The notes: generated by a model not told the origin, from the sequence alone. Shown: positions 1 to 8,733, counted from the first letter of the stretch. The stretch: DNA of 64,000 nucleotides from an uncultured Holophagaceae bacterium (GCA_903884655.1 CAISFO010000052.1:80726-144725), one strand, 5' to 3'. Translations and numbers: made by a program.

Positions 1-405
1 GTAGGGTGCATCCGGGCTCCAGGCACTGCGCTCGGTGCCCCTCAGACTCCGGATGTGGAAGCTGAAGGCGGTGAGCTCAGGAACGCTGGAGAGAAAGGTG
101 ATGGAACCGCCAATGGCCTCCGGAGGGATGGGCACACCAAGAGACTCCCAGGCTCCGTTGCCCATGCGTCCCTCGGCCTCGTAGCCCGTGATGCCACCGC
201 TGGCGGCGGTCCAGGTGAAGTCCACCGTGTCGAAGTCGGCGACACCCTGGGTGGCGGTGAAGTTGGCGGGCGGCAGGAGGGCGGCAGGGGCCGATCCTCC
301 GCCCGCCCCACCGCCCCCGCAGGACAGCAGGAGGATGGTGGACATCAAGGCCAGGGCCACCTGGACGCCCAGCCTGAGGATGAGCGTCCTGAACGGGTAT
401 CTCAT
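1..405 (-). CDS. Secreted lipoprotein with fibronectin-III-like domain (3' end cut)
   Basis: The frame is open from an ATG at 405 to the first base of the window, so the C-terminus is missing (135 codons visible). Residues 1-30 form a lipoprotein signal: basic start, hydrophobic core, lipobox LLLSC, then a glycine-rich linker. After it, residues ~48-135 look like one fibronectin type III-like beta-sandwich (an FTATQG strand, a WTAASGG strand, and FHIRSLRGTERSAWS near the visible end). It is probably exported and anchored in a membrane by a lipid. No enzymatic motif is visible. It is divergent from thyX across a 168-bp gap that should hold both promoters. Confidence 0.7.
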   Translation of the reverse strand, partial: MRYPFRTLILRLGVQVALALMSTILLLSCGGGGAGGGSAPAALLPPANFTATQGVADFDTVDFTWTAASGGITGYEAEGRMGNGAWESLGVPIPPEAIGGSITFLSSVPELTAFSFHIRSLRGTERSAWSPDAPY

Positions 406-573
406 GGCGTCCTCCTCCCAGAGTGCCTGAAACTCCACACGCGCTTGGTACGTTGTGCCTATTGCGAAGGCCGTCAATGGTTTTCCAATGGACTACGGGA
501 TCCCTTTTGATTCGGCAAGGAGCGACCCCCCGGGCGCGGCCAAGCTACACTGGGCCGACTCACTGGAGTCGCC

Positions 574-1254
574 ATGCCCGCCCCTGAGATCAAGGTCCTC
601 GACAAAGGCTTCGTGCGGCTCATCGACCACATGGGTTCGGACCTGTCCGTGGTGAACGCGGCCCGAGTGTCCTTTGGCAAGGTAAAGACCGCCTTCGAGG
701 AGGGCGACGCCAAGCTGGTGGACTATCTGGCGGAGCACGAGCACACGTCGCCCTTCCGCCACACGGCCCTGACCCTCCATGTGAAGGCGCCCATCTTCGT
801 GTTCCGGCAGTGGATGAAGCACCGCATCGGGTCCGAGTTCAACGAGATCAGCGGCCGCTACGTGGAGTTCCCCGAGGACGAGTTCTTCGTGCCGGAGCTG
901 TTCCGCCGTCAGGCCAAGGTGAACAAGCAGGGCAGCGAGGGTGCGATCGATCCGGCGGACCACGCCCGTGCCATGGCGAGCTACCTGGAAAGCTGTCGCA
1001 GCGCGGTGGCCCACTACAAGGAGCTGCTGGCCCTGGGGGTCTGCCGGGAGCAGGCCCGCTGCGTGCTGCCCCTGGGGCTCTATTCGGAGGTCTACTGGAC
1101 CGTGAGCCTCCAGGCCGTGGCCCACTTCATCCGCCTCCGGGCCGATAGCCACGCCCAGTGGGAGATCCAGCAGTACGCCGCGGCCGTGCGGACCGTGGTG
1201 GAACCTCTCTTTCCGGTGGGCCTGAAGGCCCTCCTGGCCGACCGCAAGGGATGA
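574..1254 (+). CDS. thyX: FAD-dependent thymidylate synthase ThyX
   Basis: Makes dTMP from dUMP using methylenetetrahydrofolate, FAD and NADPH, in the cytoplasm. The 226-aa length is normal for the family. The signature region is recognisable around residues 75-92 (KHRIGSEFNEISGRY), and the C-terminal part holds the EQARCVLPLGLYSEVYWT motif that lines the nucleotide site. The first signature residue is Lys where the textbook motif has Arg (RHR-x7-S), and the spacing to the Ser is one residue longer. ATG 574 has GGAG six bases upstream. Its stop overlaps the start of the next gene (ATGA), implying translational coupling. Confidence 0.93.
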   Translation: MPAPEIKVLDKGFVRLIDHMGSDLSVVNAARVSFGKVKTAFEEGDAKLVDYLAEHEHTSPFRHTALTLHVKAPIFVFRQWMKHRIGSEFNEISGRYVEFPEDEFFVPELFRRQAKVNKQGSEGAIDPADHARAMASYLESCRSAVAHYKELLALGVCREQARCVLPLGLYSEVYWTVSLQAVAHFIRLRADSHAQWEIQQYAAAVRTVVEPLFPVGLKALLADRKG

Positions 1255-2462
1255 ACGCACCCCCCCTCAACCCGGCCCTCTTCCACCTGGACGAGGACCA
1301 CTTGTGGGTCATGCACTGCTCGGAGGGGCCTGTGCCGCGGGCGGGGATGCGGGCGGCACGAGCCTTCATGCAAAAGGAGCTGCAACCCTGGGACGTGAGA
1401 TGGGAGGAGGACTTCCAGGGCATCCCAGCGGCCCTGCGGGCGGAGGCCGCAGCGCTGCTGGGTGGCCGCGCAGAGGACATCAGCCTCAGTCCCACCACTT
1501 CCTCGGGCCTGGTGGCAGTGGCTCAGGGCTTTCCCTGGGAGGTCGGCGATGAGGTGCTCGCTCCCTTGGGGGAATTTCCCTCGAACGCCTGGCCCTGGCT
1601 GGCACTCCGTTCCAGAGGGGTCGCCTTCCGCGAGGTGTCTTTGTGGGAAGGCCACCGGGCCGGAGTCGATGCCTGGGTCGGTGATCCCCCGCGGGCAGAG
1701 GCGGAACCCGAGGCCCGGCTCATCGAGGCCATCGGCCACGGGACCCGGATCCTGGCGCTCTCTTGGGTGCGCTTCCAGGATGGGTACAGGCTGGACCTGA
1801 ACCGGCTTGGCCAGGCCTGCCGGGAGCGCGATGTGCATCTGGTGGTCGATGGCATCCAGGGCGTGGGCACAGTCCCAGTGAACCTCGAGGGCCTCTCGGC
1901 TTTCGCCACCGGGGGCCACAAGGGCCTGCTGGCCCCCCAGGGCATGGGCTTCCTGTGGACGGAGGCCGCTTTCCGGCAGGCTCTGGCGCCATCAGGCACC
2001 TGGCTGGCGGTGGAGGGTGCGACGGATTTCTCTCGTCCCTCGACGGATTTCCAGCGCGAGTGGCTGCCGGATGGGCGGGCCCTGGAACCCGGCGGTCCCA
2101 ACCTCCTCCAGGCTTCCACCCTGCTGGAATCCCTGCGGCTCATCAACGAGGCGGGCGTGCCGGCCATCGCTGGCCACGTGGCCCGCCTCCAGACCTTCCT
2201 CCTGGAGGCCCTGGCGGGTTCCATCTGGCACACGGAGACAGTCCGGTTGCAGGCCCTTCTGCAGTCGGGACGGTTGGGGTCCATCCTCGCCTTCCACCAT
2301 GGCGGCCGAGGGCCAGACTTCCTGAACCGCTGCCTGAAGGTTGGGTACCGGCAGGGCGTCTTCGCCTCGGTGCGGGAAGGGTATCTCCGGGTGGCCTTCC
2401 ACGGGTTCCACACGGAGGGAGATGTAGAGCGCGTGGCGGCGTGGCTCAGGTCCTTCGCATGA
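1251..2462 (+). CDS. Class V aminotransferase (kynureninase/cysteine-desulfurase-like)
   Basis: PLP enzyme of fold type I, 403 aa. The ATG at 1251 overlaps the thyX stop by four bases; a longer frame starting at 1158 would lie inside thyX and is unlikely. The cofactor Asp sits in HLVVDGIQGVGT and the Schiff-base Lys in TGGHKGLLAPQGMGFLW. The N-terminal AEDISLSPTTSSGL segment corresponds to the phosphate-binding loop. The C-terminal YLRVAFHGFHTEGDVERV is the usual small-domain ending. The sequence does not decide between aminotransferase, desulfurase or lyase; no conserved mobile Cys loop typical of IscS was seen. The coupling to thyX gives no obvious pathway clue. Confidence 0.82.
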   Translation: MNAPPLNPALFHLDEDHLWVMHCSEGPVPRAGMRAARAFMQKELQPWDVRWEEDFQGIPAALRAEAAALLGGRAEDISLSPTTSSGLVAVAQGFPWEVGDEVLAPLGEFPSNAWPWLALRSRGVAFREVSLWEGHRAGVDAWVGDPPRAEAEPEARLIEAIGHGTRILALSWVRFQDGYRLDLNRLGQACRERDVHLVVDGIQGVGTVPVNLEGLSAFATGGHKGLLAPQGMGFLWTEAAFRQALAPSGTWLAVEGATDFSRPSTDFQREWLPDGRALEPGGPNLLQASTLLESLRLINEAGVPAIAGHVARLQTFLLEALAGSIWHTETVRLQALLQSGRLGSILAFHHGGRGPDFLNRCLKVGYRQGVFASVREGYLRVAFHGFHTEGDVERVAAWLRSFA

Positions 2463-2552
2463 AGGGCCGCCAGACCCGGAGGAGAAATGAGGCCAGGGGT
2501 TCTGCGGAGACGTGCGGGCATTTCATTGGATAATGCTGTTCCTGGAGTCGTC

Positions 2553-3035
2553 ATGCGCAAGCTGTTCGCCATCCTGTTGTCCCTCCCGCTTCTGGCGGGG
2601 GGCGGGGGAACAGTCTTCGTCAAGCAGTCGTCCTTCCTGGCCGAAGTGGCGGTGACGGACGCCGAAAGGGCGAAGGGCTTGATGTACCGCCAGAGCCTGG
2701 CGAAGGACCGCTGCATGTTCTTCGTCTATGGCGAAGAAGGCAGCCACTCCATCTGGATGAAGAACTGCCTCATAGCCCTGGACGTGGCCTGGGTCGATGC
2801 CGAGGGGCACGTGACGGAGTTGGCCGAACACGTCCCACCCTGCAGCCCGATGCGGGGCGACGACTGTCCCAACTATGGCGGCTCGGTTCCAGCCCGCCAC
2901 TTCGTCGAGTTTCCTGCGGGCACATTCAAGCGCCTGGGCCTAAAGAAGGGCGACCGGCTGGGCTGGGAGCTCACGCTGGATGACGGGCGGGTGGTCCGGG
3001 GCGGCCTGCCGGCCCCCAAAGGCAAGAAAAAGTAG
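2553..3035 (+). CDS. DUF192 family exported protein
   Basis: 160 aa starting at ATG 2553, which has GGAG (in cctggagtcgtc) six to seven bases upstream; the longer frame from 2487 would remove the signal sequence from the N-terminus. Residues 1-17 are a short hydrophobic export signal ending in a glycine cluster. The rest matches DUF192: the ERAKGLMYR motif, MFFVYGEEGSHSIWMKN and a C-terminal GDRLGWEL segment. The family is a small periplasmic or cell-surface beta fold of unknown function. An extra CSPMRGDDC segment (two Cys) could be a disulfide. The product is followed directly by a convergent gene. Confidence 0.8.
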   Translation: MRKLFAILLSLPLLAGGGGTVFVKQSSFLAEVAVTDAERAKGLMYRQSLAKDRCMFFVYGEEGSHSIWMKNCLIALDVAWVDAEGHVTELAEHVPPCSPMRGDDCPNYGGSVPARHFVEFPAGTFKRLGLKKGDRLGWELTLDDGRVVRGGLPAPKGKKK

Positions 3036-3041
3036 GACTGG

Positions 3042-3818
3042 CTACTCCTCGGTCTTGCCCATGTCTTTCCCTTTCCTGGGCGGCCGCGTGAGGGTGCGCA
3101 GGTGTTCAGGCGTGGGCGGGAGCTCGCCCAGCTCCAGGGGGCTGAGCCGGTCCGCCAGCAGCTTCCAGGCCCGGGCCTGCCGGGGCAGACGCTCGGGCTG
3201 GATGACTTCGAAGCCCTGGGCGTAGCTCACGAAGGGGGGCATGACCAGGGCAAACCCCGTGTAGAGGAAGGCGGGCAGCCGGAGCCAATCGGGCTCGCCC
3301 ATGGGGCCGAGACCCGGCACGGCGAAGAGGGGATGCACCCCTCCGTTGATCCAGAAGCCATGGGAGGGATCGTGCCGGGGATAGACGAAGATTCGCCGCC
3401 GGTGCATGAGAGTGAAGGGGCCCACGCGATGCTGTTCGACAGGCTGGATGCCGGTGCCCTCCAGGGCCGAGCCGCTGCTCCGCTCCGGATGCCCCACCAC
3501 CTGGACCACCTTGCGACCCCCGTTCTTGAGCTTCCGGAAAATGGTGCGCAGTTCCTCGGCCTCGTCGCCTTCCACGGAGCCCTGGCTGGGCTTCAGATCC
3601 CCGAGCAGGGCCACCTGCTCCGGGGCGTAGTCATCCATGAGGCTGAAGACGCGCTCCCAGATCTCGAGGTGCGGGGTGGCGGGCATGGGGTCCGGCCGCC
3701 GCCGCCGGGCGGCGCCCAGGCCGAAGAACAGGTCCGAAAGCACCAGCGCCTTCTGTTTCGGCAGCCAGACAGCCCTGCGGCTGTCGAGAACCACGTCGTC
3801 GCTGAGCTGCACCTGCAC
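3042..3818 (-). CDS. Metallophosphoesterase-like protein (PdeM-like) with eroded metal site
   Basis: 258 aa. I chose GTG 3818 because GGAGG lies five bases upstream (CCTCC at 3824-3828 on the plus strand). The layout resembles the ligase-associated DNA-repair phosphoesterase PdeM: VVLDSRRAVWLPKQKALVLS, then SDLFFG, LLGDLKP, VVGHPERS and GGVHPLF. In active enzymes these are D-x-H, GD, GNHD/E and GHxHP. Here the first His is Phe, GNHD is GHPE and GH-x-HP is GGVHP, so only part of the metal-ligand set survives. It may be a non-catalytic relative. The C-terminus is charged. It is convergent with the DUF192 gene and divergent from the exporter. Confidence 0.65.
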   Translation of the reverse strand: MQVQLSDDVVLDSRRAVWLPKQKALVLSDLFFGLGAARRRRPDPMPATPHLEIWERVFSLMDDYAPEQVALLGDLKPSQGSVEGDEAEELRTIFRKLKNGGRKVVQVVGHPERSSGSALEGTGIQPVEQHRVGPFTLMHRRRIFVYPRHDPSHGFWINGGVHPLFAVPGLGPMGEPDWLRLPAFLYTGFALVMPPFVSYAQGFEVIQPERLPRQARAWKLLADRLSPLELGELPPTPEHLRTLTRPPRKGKDMGKTEE

Positions 3819-3884
3819 GGAAGCCTCCAACCTTCCATTGGACCACAGGCCGGCGCAGAATCCTGGAATGGGAAGCGGTGAGCC

Positions 3885-4670
3885 TTGACCCTTGATTCGA
3901 ACCACCTGCTGGCGGGTCTGGGCACCGGTGTCTGTGGCGGCATCCTCTCTGGCCTCTTCGGCGTGGGTGGCGGCATTGTCATGGTGCCCCTGCTTGGACT
4001 TGCACTGAATCTCGACCAGCACCGGGCCCAAGGGGCAACCCTTGCGGCCATGCTGCTTCCCACGGGCCTTCCGGCTGTGATCCAGTACTGGAGGCGGGGA
4101 ATTCGCACCAGCCTCCCCCTGGTGGGCGTGCTCATCCTGGCCTTCCTTTTCGGGGTCTATGGTGGGGCTGTTGTGGCCAACCTCATCCCTTCCGCCCTTC
4201 TGAAGTGGTGCTATGCCTCGTTTCTCCTGTTCATCGCCATTCGCACTTGGATGCGCCGGGAGCCGCCAGGCGTGGACAGGGGCCAGGATCCCTTCGACCT
4301 GACGGGACTCTGGAGCTGGGGGCTGTTCATTGGCCTTCTGGGAGGTGTCTGGTCGGGCCTTACGGGGCTGGGCGGCTCGGTGGTGGTGATCCCGCTGCTG
4401 GCCACGAGGTTCAGGATGACTCAGCACGAGGCACAACTCACGAGTTTGGTGATGCTCCTGCCGCCCATCGGCCTGCCAGGGGTTTTTGTCTACGCCCGGG
4501 CCCAGGGAGGGCTGCCCTGGGGAGTGATCCTTGGGGTTGCCGCCGGATTCGCCGTCGGTGCCCTGGTCGGGGCCCGGGTGGCCACGCGCCTGCCCAGTGC
4601 GAAGCTGAAGCAGGCCTTCGGCTTCGTGGCGGTACTGATGGCCCTGCTGGTGGTGGTGCGCCGGCACTGA
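3885..4670 (+). CDS. Sulfite exporter TauE/SafE family permease
   Basis: 261 aa, eight or so hydrophobic segments, inner membrane. The sequence has the internal twofold repeat of the family: GGILSGLFGVGGGIVMVPLL in the first half and LGGVWSGLTGLGGSVVVIPL in the second. The family exports sulfite, sulfoacetate or related organosulfur anions; the substrate here cannot be read from sequence. The start is TTG 3885; an in-frame stop at 3879-3881 rules out anything longer. A second family that moves sulfur anions (YeiH) lies about 18 kb away, but nothing links them. Confidence 0.88.
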   Translation: MTLDSNHLLAGLGTGVCGGILSGLFGVGGGIVMVPLLGLALNLDQHRAQGATLAAMLLPTGLPAVIQYWRRGIRTSLPLVGVLILAFLFGVYGGAVVANLIPSALLKWCYASFLLFIAIRTWMRREPPGVDRGQDPFDLTGLWSWGLFIGLLGGVWSGLTGLGGSVVVIPLLATRFRMTQHEAQLTSLVMLLPPIGLPGVFVYARAQGGLPWGVILGVAAGFAVGALVGARVATRLPSAKLKQAFGFVAVLMALLVVVRRH

Positions 4671-4685
4671 CCGGGATTTGTCGTT

Positions 4686-6026
4686 CTAAAGGAAGCCCAG
4701 CCTGGGATAGGTGGTGCCAAGCAGGCCATCGGTGCTGGTTGCAGCCTGGCCCAGCCAACGCTCCAGCACCGTGGCGTAGAGGCTCCTGAAGTCCGTGGTG
4801 AATTTCATGTTCCCGTTGCTGTCCAGGTTGGTCAGGTCGGGGTAGCCGCCGAATAGCCCACCTTTCACTGCCCGGCCGACGCAGAAGGAAAGCCCCGCGG
4901 TGCCATGATCGGTGCCGCCATTGTTCTCCTGGACCCGGCGGCCGAATTCACTGTACGCCAGGATCATCACCCGGTCCTGGGCATTGCCGGACGCGGTGGT
5001 GATGCTGGAGAGGTCGTCATAGAAGGCCTTGATGGAGCCACCCAGGGCCCGCTGCAGGTTCGGGTGGTCGACGGCCTGGTTGCTGTGGGTATCCCAGCCG
5101 CTCAACCGCGAGAAGAACACCTGGGCGGGGAGACCCGCCGCGATCATCTGGGCGATGAGCTTGAACTGGTTGCTGAGGCTGCTGGTGAGAGGGGCCGTAC
5201 TGAGCTTGGTGACGGGATAGGTGGCATCCCCCGGGTAGGGCACAGTGGGCGTGCGGGTCGCGATGGACCCCCCAGTGCCGAAGGCGGGGTTGTTCTGCGC
5301 ATCAAAGAAAAGCCGCCCCGCCTGGGCCGCGGCCAGATAGCCGGGGTCGATGCTGGTGGCGTTCAGGGCCGTGCCCCACCCACCCTCGAGGAGGGTCGCA
5401 TCAGGCATTGTGGCGCCGCTGAACAGGTAGGCGGGGAACACGTAGCCGCCCGCGCTCGGGATGGACACGAAGCTGCGGTTCGAGCCCTTCAGCATCACCG
5501 GCAGATCCGATGTGACGGTGAGTCCCCTGAGCACATCACCGCTCGGGTTGAAAGCCGAGTCGGCAAACCGGCCCAGCCACCCGTTTCCTGCGGGCACGGT
5601 GGCGCCCTGTCCCCAAAGATCGATGGACGTGAAATGGGACAGATTCGGATTGGGCATGCCGATCCCGGGGATCCAGGCCACGCGGCCAAGGGCATGCAGC
5701 TGATCCATGCCGATGAAATCGTGGTTGAGGGCGATGCCGCCGCCAAGATCCGTGAGCAGCGTCGGGTTGGTGATTCCAAGGTTGGCCCGTTTCGCCTGGT
5801 ACACCCCGAGGTTGGTCCCGCTGTTCGGGGGAAGCACGTTCAGCCAGTCCCAGCCGCCATCGATGTTCACGACCACAAGGATCGGTGCTGCCGGTACGGG
5901 GATGGGTGGCTGGGTGGACCCACCCCCGCTGGAGCCGTTTCCGCCGCCGCCGCCGCAGGCCGACAATCCGGCGAGGGCCGCACCGGTGGCTCCGAGAGCC
6001 TGGATGAATTCGCGTCGCGTGGTCAT
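4686..6026 (-). CDS. DUF1501 secreted protein with Tat signal
   Basis: 446 aa. ATG 6026 is preceded by GGGAGG and opens with MTTRREFIQ, a twin-arginine signal; the hydrophobic stretch ends in a lipobox-like GLSAC followed by a Gly/Ser/Pro linker, so it may be exported folded and lipidated. The body is DUF1501 (sulfatase/alkaline-phosphatase fold): VVVNIDGGWDWLN near the start, SGWDTHSNQ, and YSEFGRRVQENNGGTDHGTA near the C-terminus carry the conserved Asp, His and Glu residues. DUF1501 genes nearly always sit beside DUF1800 genes, as here (11-bp gap). Function unknown; an extracellular hydrolase or assembly factor is the usual guess. Confidence 0.88.
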   Translation of the reverse strand: MTTRREFIQALGATGAALAGLSACGGGGGNGSSGGGSTQPPIPVPAAPILVVVNIDGGWDWLNVLPPNSGTNLGVYQAKRANLGITNPTLLTDLGGGIALNHDFIGMDQLHALGRVAWIPGIGMPNPNLSHFTSIDLWGQGATVPAGNGWLGRFADSAFNPSGDVLRGLTVTSDLPVMLKGSNRSFVSIPSAGGYVFPAYLFSGATMPDATLLEGGWGTALNATSIDPGYLAAAQAGRLFFDAQNNPAFGTGGSIATRTPTVPYPGDATYPVTKLSTAPLTSSLSNQFKLIAQMIAAGLPAQVFFSRLSGWDTHSNQAVDHPNLQRALGGSIKAFYDDLSSITTASGNAQDRVMILAYSEFGRRVQENNGGTDHGTAGLSFCVGRAVKGGLFGGYPDLTNLDSNGNMKFTTDFRSLYATVLERWLGQAATSTDGLLGTTYPRLGFL

Positions 6027-6036
6027 GTCCGCCTCC

Positions 6037-7695
6037 CTAGTAGAGCTGGCCCGAGGGCGAGCAGAGGATGAGGAAGGCCAGCTCCCGCGCCTTGGTCTGG
6101 GACGCTGCATCCCAGGTGAACGTCGATGGCCAGAGGGCTGTCAGCCACGCTGTCGCGACCCCTGCAGGAATGGGGCCTGGCTGCAGGCGAGCCGCCAGCT
6201 GGTCATAGACGGACTGGGCTGTTGCTGGAGGCGAGGAGAACCAGTCGGTCGCGGGGAAGGTCGGAAACAGGGGATAGGTGGTGCCACTGGAGGAGCGGGT
6301 CTCCGCGAGGGTCAGGGCGGCGGCCACCTTGGTGCGGTAGCGCATGGTGTTGCTGTTCAGCCAGCCCGTGTGTTCCTTCCAGCCGTTGGGGCCACTGGCG
6401 TCCAGCAGCTTCATGCCCAGCTGGTCGAGGGTCGTCGTGCCGTTCATGACCAGCCGCCAGGCGGGGTATCCCTTTGGGGTCTGCCCGTTGGCCGAGGCCA
6501 GGGAAGGACAGAGCATCCGGGCGGCGCGGACGAGCCAGGATACGGGCCCCTCGGCCAGCGCAAAGCGATTGGCGGGATCGAAGAAGTACTGGGACTTGAG
6601 CAGGGTCTTCATCACGGCCCGCAGGTCGAATCCCGCCGACAGGATCATGGCTGCGACATCGCTGAGGTCCTGCGCGGAGTACCCGGTGGTGACGAAGTGG
6701 GTGAGCAGCCGCTTGGCGAGGAACTGGGCGCAGTTGGACCCCCGGACCGAGACGATGCTGCGGACGGCGTTCTCGCCCTTGGCCCAGCCATTGGCGGTGG
6801 ATGTGATATCCAGGGGCTGTCCGAAGAGGGAGATGGTCCCAGTGCCGTGCATGGCATAGCTGAGCGTGGCGCTCCCGCCCCACCACAGCCGGGTGTCGGG
6901 CGAGATGGCGCTGCCGTCGTACACTTTGAAATGTCCGTCTGCGGGGTACTTCGTCGTAGGACTGGCGGGATCAGCGATGTAGTCGGTCTCCGCAAAGGTG
7001 AAGCTCCAGCCGCTGAGCGCCCTGGCCAGCTGGGTGATGTCCGTCTGGTTGTAGCCGTTGTCGGCTCCCAGGCTGTACAGCTCCATGACCTCCCGGGCGT
7101 AGTTCTCGTTGGGGATGTTCGTGCCGGAGGCGTTGTTCAGGACGGAATCCAGCCAGATGCACATGGCCGGATCCTTGCTGACCGCCACCAGCAGATCATC
7201 GAACTTCGCCAGTCCCTGGGAACGGAACAGCTGGAACTGCTTGAGCATCAGGGCCGCATTGTTGACCTTGTGCCAGCCGGTGGCGAAGAGATTGTGCCAG
7301 AAGAGCGCCATGCGCTCCTGGAAGGCATAAGGGTCATGCTGCATGCGCCAGGCACACAGGGCCTGGGCTGTATTCAGGTTGTTGCGCCAGGCGTTCGCGC
7401 CCTCAACAAGAAAGGGATGGGGTCCTGGCACCGCCGGCACATCGACGCTTCCCGCGACGGCCGTATTGGCGCTGACCAGGGGTTCAGTGACCACGTCCGC
7501 CGTGGCCAGGGCCGCCGTGAAGGCGGTGGTGTCATAGGCGGCGCCTAGCCCATCGATCCAGGCGTCGATGGCGGCCCCGGGAGCCTGGGCCTGGAGCACG
7601 GCGGCATCCGCTGCATTAAGCCCAAAGCCAGCCCGGCGGGCGAAGTGCTGGACATCCGCGACGGTCCAGGTGGTGATGGCGGTGAGGACGGCCAT
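6037..7695 (-). CDS. DUF1800 family protein
   Basis: 552 aa. ATG 7695 has AGGAG ten bases upstream. Helical DUF1800 hallmarks are present: DVQHFARRAGFG at residues ~14-25, LFWHNLFATGWHKVNN, NEYAREVMEL-type sequence (NENYAREVMELYSLG), YTQTDI-like YNQTDITQLARALSGW, and ILSAGFDLRAVMKTLLKSQYFFDP. No N-terminal export signal is visible in this member, unlike its DUF1501 partner. The pair and the upstream cytochrome-like lipoprotein lie within 10-bp gaps and should be one transcript starting near 8181. The role is unknown; such pairs are frequent in bacteria degrading polymers or living on surfaces. Confidence 0.88.
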   Translation of the reverse strand: MAVLTAITTWTVADVQHFARRAGFGLNAADAAVLQAQAPGAAIDAWIDGLGAAYDTTAFTAALATADVVTEPLVSANTAVAGSVDVPAVPGPHPFLVEGANAWRNNLNTAQALCAWRMQHDPYAFQERMALFWHNLFATGWHKVNNAALMLKQFQLFRSQGLAKFDDLLVAVSKDPAMCIWLDSVLNNASGTNIPNENYAREVMELYSLGADNGYNQTDITQLARALSGWSFTFAETDYIADPASPTTKYPADGHFKVYDGSAISPDTRLWWGGSATLSYAMHGTGTISLFGQPLDITSTANGWAKGENAVRSIVSVRGSNCAQFLAKRLLTHFVTTGYSAQDLSDVAAMILSAGFDLRAVMKTLLKSQYFFDPANRFALAEGPVSWLVRAARMLCPSLASANGQTPKGYPAWRLVMNGTTTLDQLGMKLLDASGPNGWKEHTGWLNSNTMRYRTKVAAALTLAETRSSSGTTYPLFPTFPATDWFSSPPATAQSVYDQLAARLQPGPIPAGVATAWLTALWPSTFTWDAASQTKARELAFLILCSPSGQLY

Positions 7696-7704
7696 GGCAG
7701 GCTC

Positions 7705-8181
7705 CTAGTTGTCGAGGGCTCCGGCACTGATCCAGGCCGAAAGGGTGTCCACGGTGGGCTGGCACAGGTTGGGGGCACCCTGGGGCATGCGGGTGCCATA
7801 GCCGGAGCCGCCGGGCTGGTCCTTGGTGACCTTTTCGATGATCCAGGAATGGGCGAGGTCGCCGGGCGCTACCCGGAGCCAGCCCTGGCCCGAGGGCGCA
7901 TTGGCAGGCGGCACGCTCACCAGCTGGGCATAGACCTGGGCCGGAGTGCCCGAATAGATCACATGGCCCGTGGGAGAGGGCCCCTGATGGCAGCTGACGG
8001 CAGCAGATCCGCAACTGTTCTGAAGGGCGGGAACGATATCGGCGGAAAAGGAAGGACTGGTCTTGGCCACTGGAATGGGACAGGTCGTGGGTGGTGGCTG
8101 GGGTGGCGTGGAGCCGCTGCCACCGCCCCCACCACAGGCGCAGAGCAGGAAAAGCGGTATGAACAACAAGGCCAGACGCAC
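7705..8181 (-). CDS. Lipoprotein, cytochrome-c-like
   Basis: 158 aa. I prefer GTG 8181 (GGAG four bases upstream) over GTG 8205, because it starts a clean lipoprotein signal VRLALLFIPLFLLCAC followed by a Gly/Ser/Pro linker. The mature part has C-GSAAVS-CH, a widened haem-binding-like motif (six residues between the cysteines instead of two), then MPQGAPNLC and a C-terminal LSAWISAGA. The WI-x-x-GA ending is typical of small c-type cytochromes of planctomycete and acidobacterial surface proteins. Haem attachment is uncertain given the spacing. It is the first gene of the three-gene DUF1800/DUF1501 run. Confidence 0.6.
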   Translation of the reverse strand: MRLALLFIPLFLLCACGGGGGSGSTPPQPPPTTCPIPVAKTSPSFSADIVPALQNSCGSAAVSCHQGPSPTGHVIYSGTPAQVYAQLVSVPPANAPSGQGWLRVAPGDLAHSWIIEKVTKDQPGGSGYGTRMPQGAPNLCQPTVDTLSAWISAGALDN

Positions 8182-8330
8182 GGTGCTCCAGATGGGGTCT
8201 GGCACCAGGATGAACGAGGCGGAATGTTGGTCAAGATCAATCTTTATAGATCTTTAGGTGTAATCGCACGGCACAAACAGACAACACGGGGTTTAGCCCG
8301 CCTTGAGTTATTCTCAATCTGGAGGTTGCC

Positions 8331-8678
8331 GTGGCCCTGGATGTCCCGACCCCCCTTTATGTGGGGGAGCGCCTGCGAGATTTGATCCTCTGCTATGCCG
8401 GGCCCTGGGCTTTTCTGCCCTACATCCGGAACCGCGAGGATTCAGAGCTGCTCTGGCACGCTCGCCAGGGGGTCATCCTGGCCTTCGCCGAGTGTGTGTT
8501 CACACTGGCCATGGTGATTGTCGGTCTTTTCCCCATCTTCGGCTCCATCGCGGTGCGGTTCTTCCTGCCGCTCTGGCTGCTCTGGTGCCTGGGCATGTCC
8601 GTGACGAGCATCCTGCAGGCCACGAAAGGCAAGAAACACAGGATTCCGGTGCTCCACCAGTTCGTGGAGTACTTGTAG
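8331..8678 (+). CDS. Small membrane protein (DUF4870-like)
   Basis: 115 aa, starting at GTG 8331 with GGAGG five bases upstream. Two strongly hydrophobic helices follow an amphipathic N-terminus (ILAFAECVFTLAMVIVGLF and FFLPLWLLWCLGMSVTSIL). An N-terminal YIRNREDSELLWHARQG segment precedes the first helix, the arrangement seen in the DUF4870/Tic20-like family. No function is known. An overlapping plus-strand frame at 8303-8782 is a shadow. The gene is divergent from the lipoprotein at 8181; the 149 bp between them contain an AT-rich patch near 8240-8260. Confidence 0.65.
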   Translation: MALDVPTPLYVGERLRDLILCYAGPWAFLPYIRNREDSELLWHARQGVILAFAECVFTLAMVIVGLFPIFGSIAVRFFLPLWLLWCLGMSVTSILQATKGKKHRIPVLHQFVEYL

Positions 8679-8733
8679 CCGTTGGCAGCCCGCCAGAGAC
8701 ACGAAGCCTTGCCTGGTCCCCGCCAGGGGCGAA

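Noticed and set aside
3819..4667. Upstream extension of the minus-strand phosphoesterase frame to 4667
   Set aside because: It runs antisense through the TauE/SafE gene; the ribosome-binding site supports GTG 3818.
5707..7548. 613-aa plus-strand frame across the DUF1501/DUF1800 genes
   Set aside because: Antisense shadow; low-complexity sequence without family motifs, while the opposite strand encodes clear DUF1501 and DUF1800 proteins.
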